Positions 22,901 to 33,247 of a stretch of 64,000 bases of DNA are shown in pieces. This DNA is from Euclidia mi. Its lineage: Eukaryota; Arthropoda; Insecta; Lepidoptera; Erebidae. Within the stretch, counting starts at the first letter, position 1. Every line of letters begins with the position of its first letter. The notes below the pieces were generated by a model. It made no database searches and had not been told where the DNA came from. It worked only from the letters and a program-made list of their open reading frames with translations. The DNA is taken from the NCBI GenBank assembly GCA_944739405.2, contig OX123182.2, positions 89,768,051-89,832,050 on the forward strand, written 5' to 3'. Made by a program: the position numbers and the translations under genes.

Positions 22901-22994
22901 ACCGCCAGTCGTCACCGATGAAGTACAACTATACGAGTTGAAGACTATTGCGGAGACGCCAGAATGTCCACACCTGAATAGAAGACCATCCTGA
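19971..22994 (+). CDS. Integrase core plus envelope-like glycoprotein frame
   Basis: 1,007 codons counted from the GTG at 19,971, which is not a likely true start. The frame is open from 19,824, overlapping the end of gag-pol by about 40 bases in the -1 register. Integrase catalytic residues are Asp43, Asp109 and Glu160 (65- and 50-residue spacing), followed by the FWRSW and LQQRYKW C-terminal block. From about residue 370 the sequence is envelope-like: a hydrophobic leader, a furin-type site RRKR at 490-493, a hydrophobic fusion-peptide-like stretch after it, coiled-coil-rich sequence and a single membrane anchor near 899-920 with a basic/proline-rich tail. The layout resembles baculovirus-F-type envelopes. 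Envelope would normally need a spliced message; its splice sites were not determined. Confidence 0.88.
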   Translation: MKAYVRKCVKCIRYKATPMVQKMGILPKARVTKSFPFSHTGVDYAGPIQVRAMKGRGHKSYKGYIAIFVCLSTKAIHLELVGDLSTESFIAALRRFTARRGPVSHMYSDNATNFVGAANYLYKELLEITQSENFQNNMTTMGIQWHFIPPSSPHFGGIWEAGVKSMKYHLRRVIGEQTLTYEELSTFLHQTEACLNSRPLCAQSENINDNVVLTPSHFLIGREAVGMPDPIAELNTDILNRWRHIQKMKNDFWRSWTNDYLHQLQQRYKWKTNQENLAVGTLVLIKDENFSPSKWPLAKVKEIYEGSDGLTRVVTLIKPSGATQKRSINTLIPLPVRDDDVQNNNTTTNTVHAHGAILNENKKKTLYPKTPVITLKGFTNLLLFFQIFGLVSSTSTYSVKNLAPGFYVEQIGVANIDRGMFRIETIYNRERVNQDNFKIKMATSKFQQLCTNAAAVTTETHCEQFYHHLVEQETKFERIKEYFSEIPYTRRKRGLLGQFLTSIFGVNDEVYKDIDSLNINQQKLIEAASHQTKFMISAVSQVNNTEDRIRKKLEGFQSKLNQVIDNINSYDHWYVSTNHNSIKIQIMQTYQLASNYIEEILNYYQGLLEIYLTKANIYNVLSPKNVSDIILSANKKLPSNLQIIQQQLLETKIIENASHIQVHAYFPIQDITRYTLIHVTPIPKRNINNSFQSINVQKPYIGVDYNHELYFELSHEEFKSCIQRHSRFICFPGAVKNMQLNENCIVDQLFKNHTHTKCPAKYFEMPNKIIWKQLCMPNSWLFISKSGVTISIICDGQREEIMIRDVGVIRIADNCIIKSINNRLAAKRALSVQVISSYSKRLNFTIDTFEQTNNKVPNITKEEVIDSSHDFYQHLINGETSLDTELSNSIWKKISTHTYIVSSIASVIVITICLLIFCYSPKITSCIGSTIQRHNSRRKRSQHATPPGAAVEHPQFPIYSQANRQPKPPRKRPGSEEPPVVTDEVQLYELKTIAETPECPHLNRRPS

Positions 22995-23003
22995 AGCCTG
23001 CCC

Positions 23004-23019
23004 CGGAGAGACGCCAGAA
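23004..23019 (+). other. Probable polypurine tract of the provirus
   Basis: A purine-rich run CGGAGAGACGCCAGAA ends directly at the 3' LTR start, the position of a plus-strand primer. It is imperfect, with several pyrimidines. Confidence 0.45.
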
Positions 23020-23750
23020 TGTTCAAACATGAACATGACATTCTTGGCATTCCAACACACATCCAACTTATCACCGAGGAAGATGCGTGATATTATAAGA
23101 TCAACTAACTTATCACGTACGGCGGTCGGCTCAAAGATGCTGCATCGGCGCAATACACCGACGGCACACAACTAAATACGTGTGTATGTGTATATAGAAT
23201 AAGTTTAGTATATAAGACAATAATTTTAAGAAATAAATCAGTCATTGTTCACTCCTGACTTTGACTCATTACCCTTCCCAAACCTCTCACTGCGGCCAAG
23301 ACACCTTTAGCCGTCACCCTGATCGGTCTTGTGAGTCTGCTCGACCGGCAGTGAGAAAACCATTTCCACCACCCCTAAATCCTACCCAATTCCATCTGTC
23401 GCCTTAGGTCTCCCGGTGGCAGATATCCTGGACTATTATATATAAGTATTTATAAAAATACGATATAGTAGGGCTAGGGGGATAGGGACATTAGGGTTTA
23501 GGGACCACAACAACGACGCCTTTGTAGGAATTAGATAGGTTGTAGGAATAGTTCATAGGACACCTAGGTTTACGACATAATACGTAGGATAGGTGTTAGA
23601 CTAGATCTAAAATAGGGATAGGTTTATCGTAGGTAGGTTAGGCTAGATATAGGAACCAGTAGGCTTAAATTAGGATAAGTCTAGGTTTAGGTACGTGCAA
23701 GCTTAGGGCTATACTTAAGAGCTATCGAAGGTTAGGCCCTAACTTGTCCA
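23020..23750 (+). repeat. 3' LTR of the BEL/Pao provirus
   Basis: 731 bp, same ends as the 5' LTR, with two differences seen by eye. It is followed by the ATTGC target duplicate. Confidence 0.95.
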
Positions 23751-24617
23751 ATTGCTGAGAACCATTCGCTGCCCACGGCTGGTCACCTAGGTATTTTTAA
23801 AACCTACGAGTACAAGCACTTGGCATTAAATTATTACTGGCCGAATATGTATTCCGACGTTATTAAGGCTGTGAATTCGTGTGATGTTGGTATAGCTCAC
23901 AAACATCAAAACCATTCAACCTTAGGTCATATGGGTAGATCTAAGTCTTGCTATAAACCATTCCAGATGTTAAACATTGATATAATTGGTCCACTACCTA
24001 CTTCTAGAAGGCTAAACAATTATATTTTTGTTGTTTCGTGTTGTTTTTCCAAATATTGTATGCTTTTTCCCATTAAACGAGTTACTGCCGAAATAATTAC
24101 TAAAATTTAAGAAGACAAGGTTTTTTTGGTCCATGGTATTCCATTAACTATTGTTCTAGATAAACAATTTATTAGTTCTACATTTAAAAATTTGATAACT
24201 AAATACAAAATTCCTAATTTGCATTATACGCCGCTGTATTCACCCCATGTAAACTTAGTCGAGCGTTATAATAAAACTATTATGACGGCTATTTCTACTT
24301 TTATCGAACGAGATCAGCGCGTTTGGGATTTGGTTGTTCCTAAGATTCAGTTTGCAATAAATTGCGCAGTAAAAGAGATGACTGGCTATTCTCCATCTTT
24401 TCTGGTCTTTGGTCGTGAATTGGTCACCTGTGGGTCACACTATGTGGTCAACAAATCTGACCCTAATATTGTCTTCGAACCGCGTGATACATATGCGGAG
24501 GCCCTCGGCTATTTGTCTCCTATCTTCAAAAAGGTACAAGCCGCTCTGATAGCCGCGCACCAACGTAATTTTAATTCTTATAATCTTCGTCGTAAGCCGG
24601 CCGATTTATTTTTTTAA
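23751..24617 (+). pseudogene. Ty3/Gypsy-type integrase relic, copy 3 (extends furthest)
   Basis: Resumes unit 3 after the provirus. It holds the same integrase core and the same in-frame TAA (24,108-24,110) as copies 1 and 2, with Gly replacing a zinc-finger Cys (CDVGIAH). At 24,412, where copies 1 and 2 switch to the PLE, this copy continues in frame (RELVTCGSHYVV to NLRRKPADLFF) for about 65 further codons to a TAA at 24,615. It therefore preserves the uninterrupted Gypsy sequence across the PLE junction. Confidence 0.85.
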
Positions 24618-26261
24618 TTCACCTTGCCGGAATTTGACCACGAGAAAAATCTTCTTCGGGAACAGACAAAGATGAAAGACTAGTTAAGACATAACTTAGG
24701 TATTCATCGTCAACCACTTCAATACTGCAAAACACTACAGTGCATTGAAATATATTACTTAATAGAGCTAAATTTGGCAACAAACACTTCAATGTACAAT
24801 AAGATATAGAACAGAGATAAATTCAACAATAATAGAGCTTTAATACCTCACTGAGCTCAAATTAGATTTTATAATTCACAACTGTCATATTTAAAATTCA
24901 CACTTGTCTTGTCAATTCACGCTAATGACTGTACGTGCAACGTAAAACGCGCTTCAATGTAGGCTTTGACCCTTCATAAGTTAAATTTATTAAAGGATTA
25001 CATTTTACAAGAATTTGGCTTTGTGCATCGTCTTACTGATTGATTAGCGTTTAATCTCTTTTTTAAATTTTAAAGATCGTTTTTGCAAGATTTAACAATA
25101 GCAACTAACAGAACAAACTAAAATAACAGCATCAAAGTAAAAAAATAAGAAGCATTTTACTTACTCTCAATAACTTATGATTACGTAACAAGCACTACAT
25201 TTAAATAAGTATTTATTTCCCTAATCACAGTATGTATATTACAACAAACAACCATTCAAGGCATATATATAAACAAATGAATATATAACAAGACAATACA
25301 ATGACCCAATATCAATCAACAAAATCTTTTTTTTATTATTTTTACGGCCTTGGTGTTGCACCATTCAGCCTATTCTTAAACCATAATCAACAAAGATTAC
25401 CAACGTATTTTTGACTGAAGAGAAGCGACGAAACTAGGCACACAGCCATCTCGCGAGTTTTTATTGAATTAAACCTTTAACCGGCAATGCCGTAATATTA
25501 CGAGTACATTCAACTAATTCTAGTTTTTTTTACATCAACATAAAAATCTAATGTCAATTTTCAATGGTAAAGTATCGATTCACTGAATCGATTCAGTACA
25601 ACATATCGATTAAAAAGATCGATTAATTTGTTCCGAAGAATCGATTTTTCGATTAATCGATTTCAGGTCGCCATCCCTAGTCCCAACCACCATCATTGTG
25701 ACTGAGTAACCGTCAGTAAACGTATGTAACCATCCAGCACCGAACACCTGAACAGCATCGCTGCCCACGTATGAAGATGTTTCATTTCTGAAGCCCTATA
25801 GGTAGAAGCCATACAGTCCACGCACACATAGAACACAGTCGTCGTGGGAACACTCTACAATCACACACCACCAGCGCACTATGGCGGACCAGCTAAGGTT
25901 TGATTCCTGGCATCCGTCACAAATTGTTTAGGTCTATTTTACTTATAAATATTTCGTGTTGTCTTATACTATTAGCGAACCCACCCACGGTTACGATTTT
26001 TAACAAATTGTTTGTTTCCGGTGCAACAATATTAACTAAATCATCATCGTCTTCCTAGCGTTACCCCAGATGCAACCTGAGGTTCTTATCTCCACTAAGC
26101 TATCGCTGCCTATAATTATTAGGTACCTCTGTCATGTACCAAATACATATAAAAATATTTTTGGCGATCCTGATGGAAAGTATATTATACGTAGAACAGC
26201 TGGTTCAATTAGTCGTATAATTGCATTTCATTTTATTGAGGTAGGAGGTCTAGTTTGAGTG
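24618..26261. other. No recognisable gene
   Basis: AT-rich sequence without coding signal. It contains a TCGATT-rich patch (listed separately). At about 26,041 it carries TCATCATCGTCTTCCTAGCGTTA, the reverse-strand end of a common lepidopteran retroposon with a GAT tail. Confidence 0.6.
25575..25668. repeat. ATCGAT/TCGATT-rich palindromic patch
   Basis: Five or more ATCGATT motifs in both orientations occur within about 95 bases (for example ATCGATTCACTGAATCGATT and TCGATTAATCGA). They are followed by GGTCGCCATCCCTAGTC. Probably a mobile element terminus; no partner end was identified. Confidence 0.5.
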
Positions 26262-26379
26262 CTGGATGTGGCGTAGTGGTTTTAGCGACAGTCTAGCCGG
26301 TTGACACTGCGCCGAGTTTAGTGGGTTCGATTCCTTCGCGAGACAACACTTTGTCTGATACATAAATAATTGTTGTTTT
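26262..26379 (+). mobile_element. tRNA-headed SINE
   Basis: A-box-like TGGCGTAGTGG and B-box GGGTTCGATTCC lie at tRNA-like spacing. A body with ACACTTTGTCTGATAC follows that resembles the SINE bodies at 52,141 and 53,171. The distal border is not clear. Confidence 0.6.
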
Positions 26380-29079
26380 AATAAAAAATGGTACCAGTCA
26401 TTATACGGTGTCTGTTACTTTTGTTAGAGGCGAACACGTACTGATTGTGTGGGCAAACTCAATTAAATTTAACAATTTGCGATGAAGAAATGGAAGCAGA
26501 AGACGCAGATTTTCCTCATATCACTCATCTGCACATCGCTTCATATTGGCATTACGAATCCTCGCCTAGGAAGTAGCACATATCATTCACCTGCAAACGC
26601 ACTCTTAATCGGTTAGCAAAGGACAACGTTAAGATGATGATGATCATGAGAGCGCGGTTCATACGACGATCTTTTACATTTGTTCCTAATATTTCGCTGT
26701 ACTTATGTCAATTCCTATTACTTGTTTGACTGTGTGCTAAGTGTTACTAATAGTAATACAGAGTTGGTTCGATATGATAAACAATTTTCAGCATAATAAT
26801 TGAGGTACAAACGTAAACAAATTTCAGATACTTACAAAAACATGTACTTATAGACACCAAACGAACTGGACCTATTTATATGTACACTATTCTAGTCTAT
26901 GTTTGAAAATGGCTGGAATAATTTTTGGTTTATTTTGCTTTAAACAGCTTGAAAACGTACGCTTTTTATTTAAAATAAAAATAATTGAGTCAAGCTAGAA
27001 ACGAGATAGCTGAAAGTTTGCCGCGTAATTTATAAGAAAATTGCGACGCACTGTTATAGCCATAACAATCTAATTTGGTAAAAAAAGTTACGGTCCATTG
27101 TCAGACATTGCGTTGTTATTTTAATATGGCGGGGTGATATGTTAGCGCTGCGCGGCCGTATAAATATTTCATCGCATACAGACCGAAATATGAAGTGGTT
27201 AATTTAAATTCTGACTCGTCTGCGTGCTGCGGTCGAATACTCCGGTTATGCCACTTTTTATTTTTCACTTTTTCTACTCCCACTTCCTTTCTGAATGCAA
27301 GCGGAGCGTCGCTTTTATTGCTGAAGTTCGAGCGAAACATGAACGATTTTTCGTAGCGATCCGACAGATCTCGTAAAAATGCAACACTCGCTCACGTTTT
27401 TCTGTAACTGAAAGTAACTTTGTGAAATAGAGCAAGGCAAAGAAAGGAACGAAAAAAGAATACCGTCATCTATTTGGCAATTCGTTTAAAGTTTCAGGCA
27501 TAAGTACTCATAAGTGAAGGGGTATCTTTGCGAAGTGCAGCAATGTGAACGAGCGGTTTCGAGTTTTTATTTGCCTTGGCTGACCACGAGGCCGCTGGGT
27601 AAATGTTTTAGTTTAGAACTGACGCATGAATAATAAAGGGACTGTTTTTGTGCCTAATTGTTATGAACTATGAATTACGAATTTTCGTTGAGTAGGTACC
27701 TACTTAGTGCGAGGAGTTTTTGCGATTTTACCGATCTTGCACATTATGAACGAAATTTGTTCAACCAATTATATGTTTAATATAATGGAATAAAAAAACG
27801 ACAAAGATTTCAAAAACATCAATGTAAATAGAATTTAAAACGTACAAGAAATGACCTAACAAAACATTCCAAGAAAATATTTTTTGCGTAAGAAAATGTC
27901 ACTCATCTACTTGAGTGCTGTTAACGCAACAAATTGTAAATCAAGTTTCATAAATCAGCCGCCTAATTTACAAAAAGTGCTCATTAATACTCAAGAAGGT
28001 AATTCCAGCGTACCTAAATCAGGGCTTGAAAATGTATAGCTATGAACTTCTAAAGGTTTTCGCGAACTGGAGTAAAAAGAGCCCACCTACCTCTTTTATG
28101 TTCCCTCGAGATCCCCGGTGAGTGCCGACCTCAAAATATTCAAGAATACTGGCGTTGAAGTGGTAATACACAAATAAGTAGACATTGTATGAAGGAATTG
28201 TGAAGGGAAGGTTTTTCCTACGTTTTGGTTTGTCATGTTTCTTGCAGCGGTCGGTGAGTTAAGCACTTAGTGTTATTTTGTTCGTCACGTTTAATTCCTT
28301 GTGGAACTTTGATGTTAGGTTTCTAATGTGATTGAATTTCTTGTCTATGTGGGTCATTCTTCAAGGCCTCGATTTTGATGGTCACACGGCAGTATGTCAA
28401 TAGTTATTGAAGTTATGGCTTTAAACTATTTTTATATGTTTCTTTATGTAATACGGCAACCAAAAAAACAGTTTTACTGATATCGACCAACAATAAATAG
28501 CCGATATCTAAATCCAAAGACTGAAAACGGGGACAATATTGCTGTTCTCCGCATGTCACACTCATTGTGTAATTCAAACAATCGTGTATAATTTTCTATT
28601 CCCTTTACGAATTGCTATGTATTATACCTTAAAATATTTGTCCCAGGTAGTAGTTTTCGAAATAAATATGGACTTACATAAATGTTATAATATTTAAGAA
28701 ATTTCATATAAAATGTATCGGTCACACGATTTTGGCACTCGTGTGAACGCGTGATGCAACCCTCAATAATTTGACTATTGAATGACTTTCGGCATCTTAT
28801 TTGTATTCACGCGCATCACCAGTCAGCAAGCGACGGCCGAGGGAACCACACATGATTCTCGATGGCACATACGCGACAGCAGGGGTACGTAATTATTTCG
28901 TCATTATTTTTTTTACCTACGTAGGTAAGATTCATGGCTACTAAGTTTTAATGATTCATAGGATTCTCAACAGTTCTTATTTATTGTAATAATAGTCTGA
29001 ATAGGTAAGATTGCCATAAGAGTTCTTGAATTACGATAATGTTTTACTGTAGATAGTTATTTAGGAATTACAAAAATTT
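26380..29079. other. No recognisable gene (2.7 kb)
   Basis: The longest open frames are about 75 codons and resemble nothing recognisable. A somewhat GC-richer patch lies near 27,120-27,400, and another near 28,800-28,890 with an ATG-opened frame; neither gives a supportable exon. This is the least repeat-like part of the window. Confidence 0.5.
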
Positions 29080-29151
29080 CATCAGATTTGTGGCATCAGA
29101 TTCGTGTTCCCAGTACCATGAATCTGACTCATTGAACCACGAATCTGATTA
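29080..29151. repeat. CAGATTCGTGG motif cluster, left
   Basis: In 72 bases the motif ATCAGATT(C/T)GTGG occurs twice in forward orientation and (C)ACGAATCTGA-type inverted copies occur twice (CATGAATCTGA, CCACGAATCTGATTAG). The same motif recurs at 31,916-31,956 and in weaker form at 32,083. Confidence 0.7.
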
Positions 29152-29489
29152 GCAGCTTTTTAATACCGTGTAATTTCATTTTAAACGTTACTTTACGGTG
29201 TAAAACTACTTAAAGCCATTTAATAAGTATTTTTGCGAAAACTTTTTTTAACTTACCGCCGTAAATGAAAACGATATTGGAGGAGGTGGATTGTATTATT
29301 TGATTTCTTGTTGTCTTTGTGACCTTTTAGTTAATAGTTTGTTTAGATGGAACATATAGACGACGCAGGCTGCTTTTATATCTATAACTCATTATGCATT
29401 GTGTAACATGTATTATACTTATCAATAAAACTATCTTTATTACAGATCAATCTACATCTAGTCAAACATACCGCGACGTAGCCAAGAGG

Positions 29490-31060
29490 AGAAACTAGAT
29501 CTTTCTTTGGCCATCCATCCAGTTATAATCCAACTAAATTCAAAATTAAACATCTGGTACCTAGATGATGAAACCCTAGGCGGTGACGTAGAGTCTGTGT
29601 ACCAAGATCTAGCACTTCTGAAGTAAATTTTTTTATCCATAGGCTTAGAACTGAATACAAAAAAATGCGAATTTTTTTTTAATGACAATTTAGATAAATC
29701 CTCTATTCTTTCAAAATTTCAATATTTGGCTCCCAATATCACTCAAGTTGAAAAAAGTCCTCTTCGCCTCCTGGGGTCCCCAATTTTAGACGACGGTTTT
29801 GATTCCTTTATACAGCTAAAAATTCAAAATGTTAGTGAAATTTCTGACAGGCTACTCAAAATTAATATACCTACATTCGGCTTTCACTATAATTCGATAT
29901 TGTATTTTTGTCCGTAAATTTACGCACGCATTACGGTGTTCACTTTTTTGAAAAAATCCAACTCCACTCATTCAAATTGACAAAATTATACAGAATAACC
30001 TGAGTAAAATTTTGAATGTGACCCGGAACGACCCGGTGTGGCTACAGGCGTCTTTACCTGTGCGCTTGGGCGGCCTCGGCGTTCGCAAAATTACCGACGT
30101 AAGCCTGCCAGCGTTCTTGTCATCGGTCCACAGCACTGCAGTATTGACTAGGAAAATGTTAGCTCCCACACTGGTTGATTCTGAGGTGCCGTTTAAGACC
30201 GATGCCTTGAACGCTTGGAGAAATGCTTGTCCAACTGAATTACCCCGAAACTTATCCTCCCAGAGGCAATGGGATGGGCCGCTTTGCAGCATGGTACGAG
30301 AAAACCTTCTCAATACATCGTCCAAAACTGCAGAGCGTGCTCGCCTGCTGGCTGTGGGAGAATGAAAATCGGGCCTCTGGCTCCAGGCACTGTAGGTACC
30401 TCCAATATAGGTACCGTGTTAGACGATACGACCTTTCGCTTCGCTACTTGCCTCCGTTTAGGTGCGTCATGTGTCTCTCCGCATCGTTGTCACTGTGGAG
30501 AGGCTGTCGATAGCCTTGGTCACCATGGCCTGTCATGCAGCAGGAGCGCGGGTCGTATTTCACGACACTCCAACCTCAATGACATACTGCGCCGTGCTCT
30601 TGCCACAGCTGGCGTTCCAGCCCAACTTGAACCTCAAGGCTTGGCACGCGACGATGGCAAAAGACCAGACGGGATGTCGTTTCTGCCGTGGAAGCTGGTT
30701 AGGCCTTTGGTATGGGACGAAACATGTATCGATACCCTTGCGCCATCTCATCTTCCCAGCACAGCAGGTTATCCGGGCGTTGCTGCTGCTACAGCGGAGA
30801 CCCTCAAACGGCGCAAATATGTAAATCTAATAGGAGATTATGTATTTGAGCCGTTTGGGGTCGAAACATTGGGGCCATGGGGTCCAAGTGCGAGATCACT
30901 TTTTAGAGATCTCGCAAAGAGACTCATAGACGCCTCGCGTGACCAGAGGGCTGGCACGTATTTGGCTCAAAAAATAAGTATAGCCATACAACGAGGCAAT
31001 GCTGCCAGTCTTCTGGGCAGGCTTCCAATTGACTGCGATGAGTTTAATGACGCCTTCTAA
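29490..31060 (+). pseudogene. Non-LTR-type reverse transcriptase relic with C-terminal zinc knuckle and nuclease-like module
   Basis: Reading starts in the RT palm (LAIHPVIIQLN, then the catalytic YLDDETLGGD near 29,560) and a TAA follows soon after. It runs on through KKCEFFF and LLGSPI blocks (29,726-29,917). Frame changes come near 29,920-30,010 and 30,300-30,365. The last frame (30,269-31,060) has a Cys/His cluster (CVSPHRCHCGEAVDSLGHHGLSC as Cys-His-Cys-Cys-His-His-Cys) and the block KRPDGMSF, LVWDETCIDT, reminiscent of a PD-(D/E)xK nuclease core. It ends RGNAASLLG...NDAF. Similar RT proteins are recalled from many invertebrates, but the clade name is uncertain. Confidence 0.75.
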
Positions 31061-31915
31061 ATTTAAATTTTTATTTTTTTGATTTTTCACTTGTAACTAT
31101 ATATTAATTAGTTCTTTTTAATTATTTTAATAATTATTGGATAATATGATCTTTGATTAATGTTTAAATAATCATTAATCAAAGACTTAATAAAATGTTT
31201 TTGTTAGTGAAATGCAAAAAATACTGTGATTTAGTAAGCTGTGCTAGATATTAATCAAAAGAAGAGTCAACGTTATATTCTTGTTGTAATTTTTTTTTTC
31301 AATCCTTCTTTATGCCAGTGTGATTGTAATTAATAAGACTTTTACTTTTAATGTTACGATAATCATAAAGACTGATTTATAAAATAGCTAGTTACTTTTA
31401 TCAGACAATTATAAAGTAACACTGTGATGTGTGAGCTTATGCAAGATTGTAATTATACTGTACATGTTACATTTGTATTGTAACTTGGGAACATCATAAG
31501 ACAGTATGATTGTAATTATTGTGTAACAGTATATTTGTGTTAGTTATTGAATTAAAGTGAAGTCATGTTAATAATTGAAATAAATATTACTTTTTGATTG
31601 TATTTGAGATATTTCATTAATGTTCAAACAACCTTACTATCTTAAATGTTATATCAGTGTGCCTATTGACATTGCAAATCTGAAAACATTAATATCTCAT
31701 TGGATGATGACTATAATATAGACCTTCATCCTTTATGTTCGCTTAGATACGATTAGACCAATAGCTATGCAAGCAGTAACGTGTAAACTATTCTAAAGTG
31801 TGTATTTCATAGGCATATCACATAATAAAAATCTAAACTTAGATGCTTGCTTGATCTTACAGCTTATGAGTCTGTTAAACGAGCTTAAGCTGTTGATTTT
31901 AACATCAAATTTTAT
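31061..31915. other. No recognisable gene
   Basis: Very AT-rich, with an ATTAATCAAAG...CTTTGATTAAT inverted pair near 31,150-31,190. No coding signal. Confidence 0.6.
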
Positions 31916-32100
31916 CATATCAGATTCGTGGTTTGCTACGTCAGATTCGTGGCACCAACATTTTTAAAAGTGAATATTTTCTTTATTTGTCGATCGATTT
32001 TGGTGTAATTACACCATTTGGTTTGTATTGTTTTGAAGTTTGATAAACAGAAGCCAATTTTGTAAAAATATGAAATAAAAAAAATGCCACGAATTTGATG
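31916..32100. repeat. CAGATTCGTGG motif cluster, right
   Basis: Two forward copies of CAGATTCGTGG occur at 31,921-31,952 and a degenerate inverted GCCACGAATTTGATG at about 32,085. Together with the left cluster they bracket about 3 kb containing the RT relic. Confidence 0.6.
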
Positions 32101-32170
32101 CGAAGAATCTTGCGCGAAGAATGACCCATGTTATTAGTGATGCGGTTTGGTACATATATTTAATATAAAA

Positions 32171-32370
32171 TCCTTGCGTTACTCACTGACTGACTGACTG
32201 ACAGACAAGCTACAGCCAAAACGATTAGACGCAATAATCTGAAATTTGACATGTATGTTCTTTTGGGACCGAAAGGACGCACTAAGAAGGGATTGCCTAA
32301 AAATACCCAGGGGATTGGGAAAAGCAGGTAAATTGAAAAAATGTGCGGGCGTAGCCGCGTGCTTCCTCTA
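32171..32370 (+). repeat. Dispersed 200-bp repeat (Helitron-like ends), copy 1
   Basis: Opens TCCTTGCGTTACTCACTGACTGACTGAC and has ATTTGACATGTATGTTC, GCACTAAGAAGGGATT and GGGCGTAGCCGCG blocks. Copies are at 37,851 and 48,882. The TC start and the CTCTAGT-type end in other copies resemble a non-autonomous Helitron. This placement is tentative. Confidence 0.6.
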
Positions 32371-33247
32371 TTATAAATACCGTAATCAATTGTTTGAATG
32401 TTGAATTCCTTACGAGAGTTGATTGTGTATTAACTAGTGTTAGTACCAGATATTTAAACTACCTAAATATACCTATGTATCTAAATGTTTTTATACATTT
32501 GTTGCATTATTAACTAAATGTCAAGATGAATTGAGACTACGAAGAGATTTGTCAAATCCGCACTATGATTTTAGCAGTATCTTTAATGACATGAATTTTG
32601 AAGTAACGTAAATCAATATCCTTAATTATGAAACTAGAGTCTTAGAAACCTGCCACTTTAACACCAATTCGTGGATCACACAAAGATAAACATGATAAAT
32701 TATATCCAGGCACAGCACAAATCAATCACACAAATTTATCAAGGGTGAAAAATGAACCCAAGACCACCGGCGTAGCAGTGTGCATCACTTACCAATAGAC
32801 TACAGCAAGAGTCTAGATGAACAGGTCAGTTCCACTTCTAGTTACAGTTATTTATACTTGTATTCGTAACCTATCTACTTAGGTCAGAAACCTGGATCTC
32901 CATTTACACACCACAGTAGGATAAAAAGTACAAGACAGATTACTGAACAAAGTCAGATAATACTTACACTAGAGGACCCGTGCTGCTCCACAGCATATTT
33001 TAATATTATAAAAAAGCTCTTACATATAGGTATGATGAGTACATTGTAGCCTTATCTAATAAATAAAAAGATTATATTCTAACCAAAAATATATATATCA
33101 CAAAACTTCTTTCTCACAACTCAAGGCTTTATGTTGCACCTTAGGTATCGTGAAATTTCCACCTTGGCATTACTGAATGGTTTGCCGCGCAATAGGAATA
33201 TAATAATATATAATATGTATAACTGAACATTGACGAAAGAAAGTTCT
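32371..33247. other. No recognisable gene
   Basis: AT-rich sequence without coding or obvious repeat structure. Confidence 0.55.

Larger units (their letters stand above)
14516..23750 (+). mobile_element. Complete BEL/Pao endogenous retrovirus-like provirus (9,235 bp)
   Basis: Both 731-bp LTRs begin TG and end CA, and ATTGC is duplicated on each side (14,511-14,515 and 23,751-23,755). By eye the LTRs differ at two positions (ATTTAG/ATATAG and CTAAAATT/CTTAAATT), so the insertion is very young. Gag, protease, RT and RNase H are encoded in one frame, and integrase core plus an envelope-like protein in another. BEL/Pao members with envelope genes are known (for example roo, Tas and Cer7). The element sits inside tandem unit 3, so it inserted after the integrase relic existed. 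A frame change near 19,850 separates the two frames. Confidence 0.96.

Noticed and set aside
26262..26340. tRNA gene
   Set aside because: A and B boxes are present but no proper cloverleaf or acceptor stem is seen and SINE body sequence follows; the same holds for 5,200, 49,213, 51,081 and 52,066.
28855..28895. First exon starting ATGATTCTCGATGGC with a splice-donor-like GGTACGT
   Set aside because: One short stretch with no downstream exon or promoter evidence in the window.
30012..30513. Separate short genes in three frames
   Set aside because: They are successive pieces of one RT-family protein broken by frameshifts.
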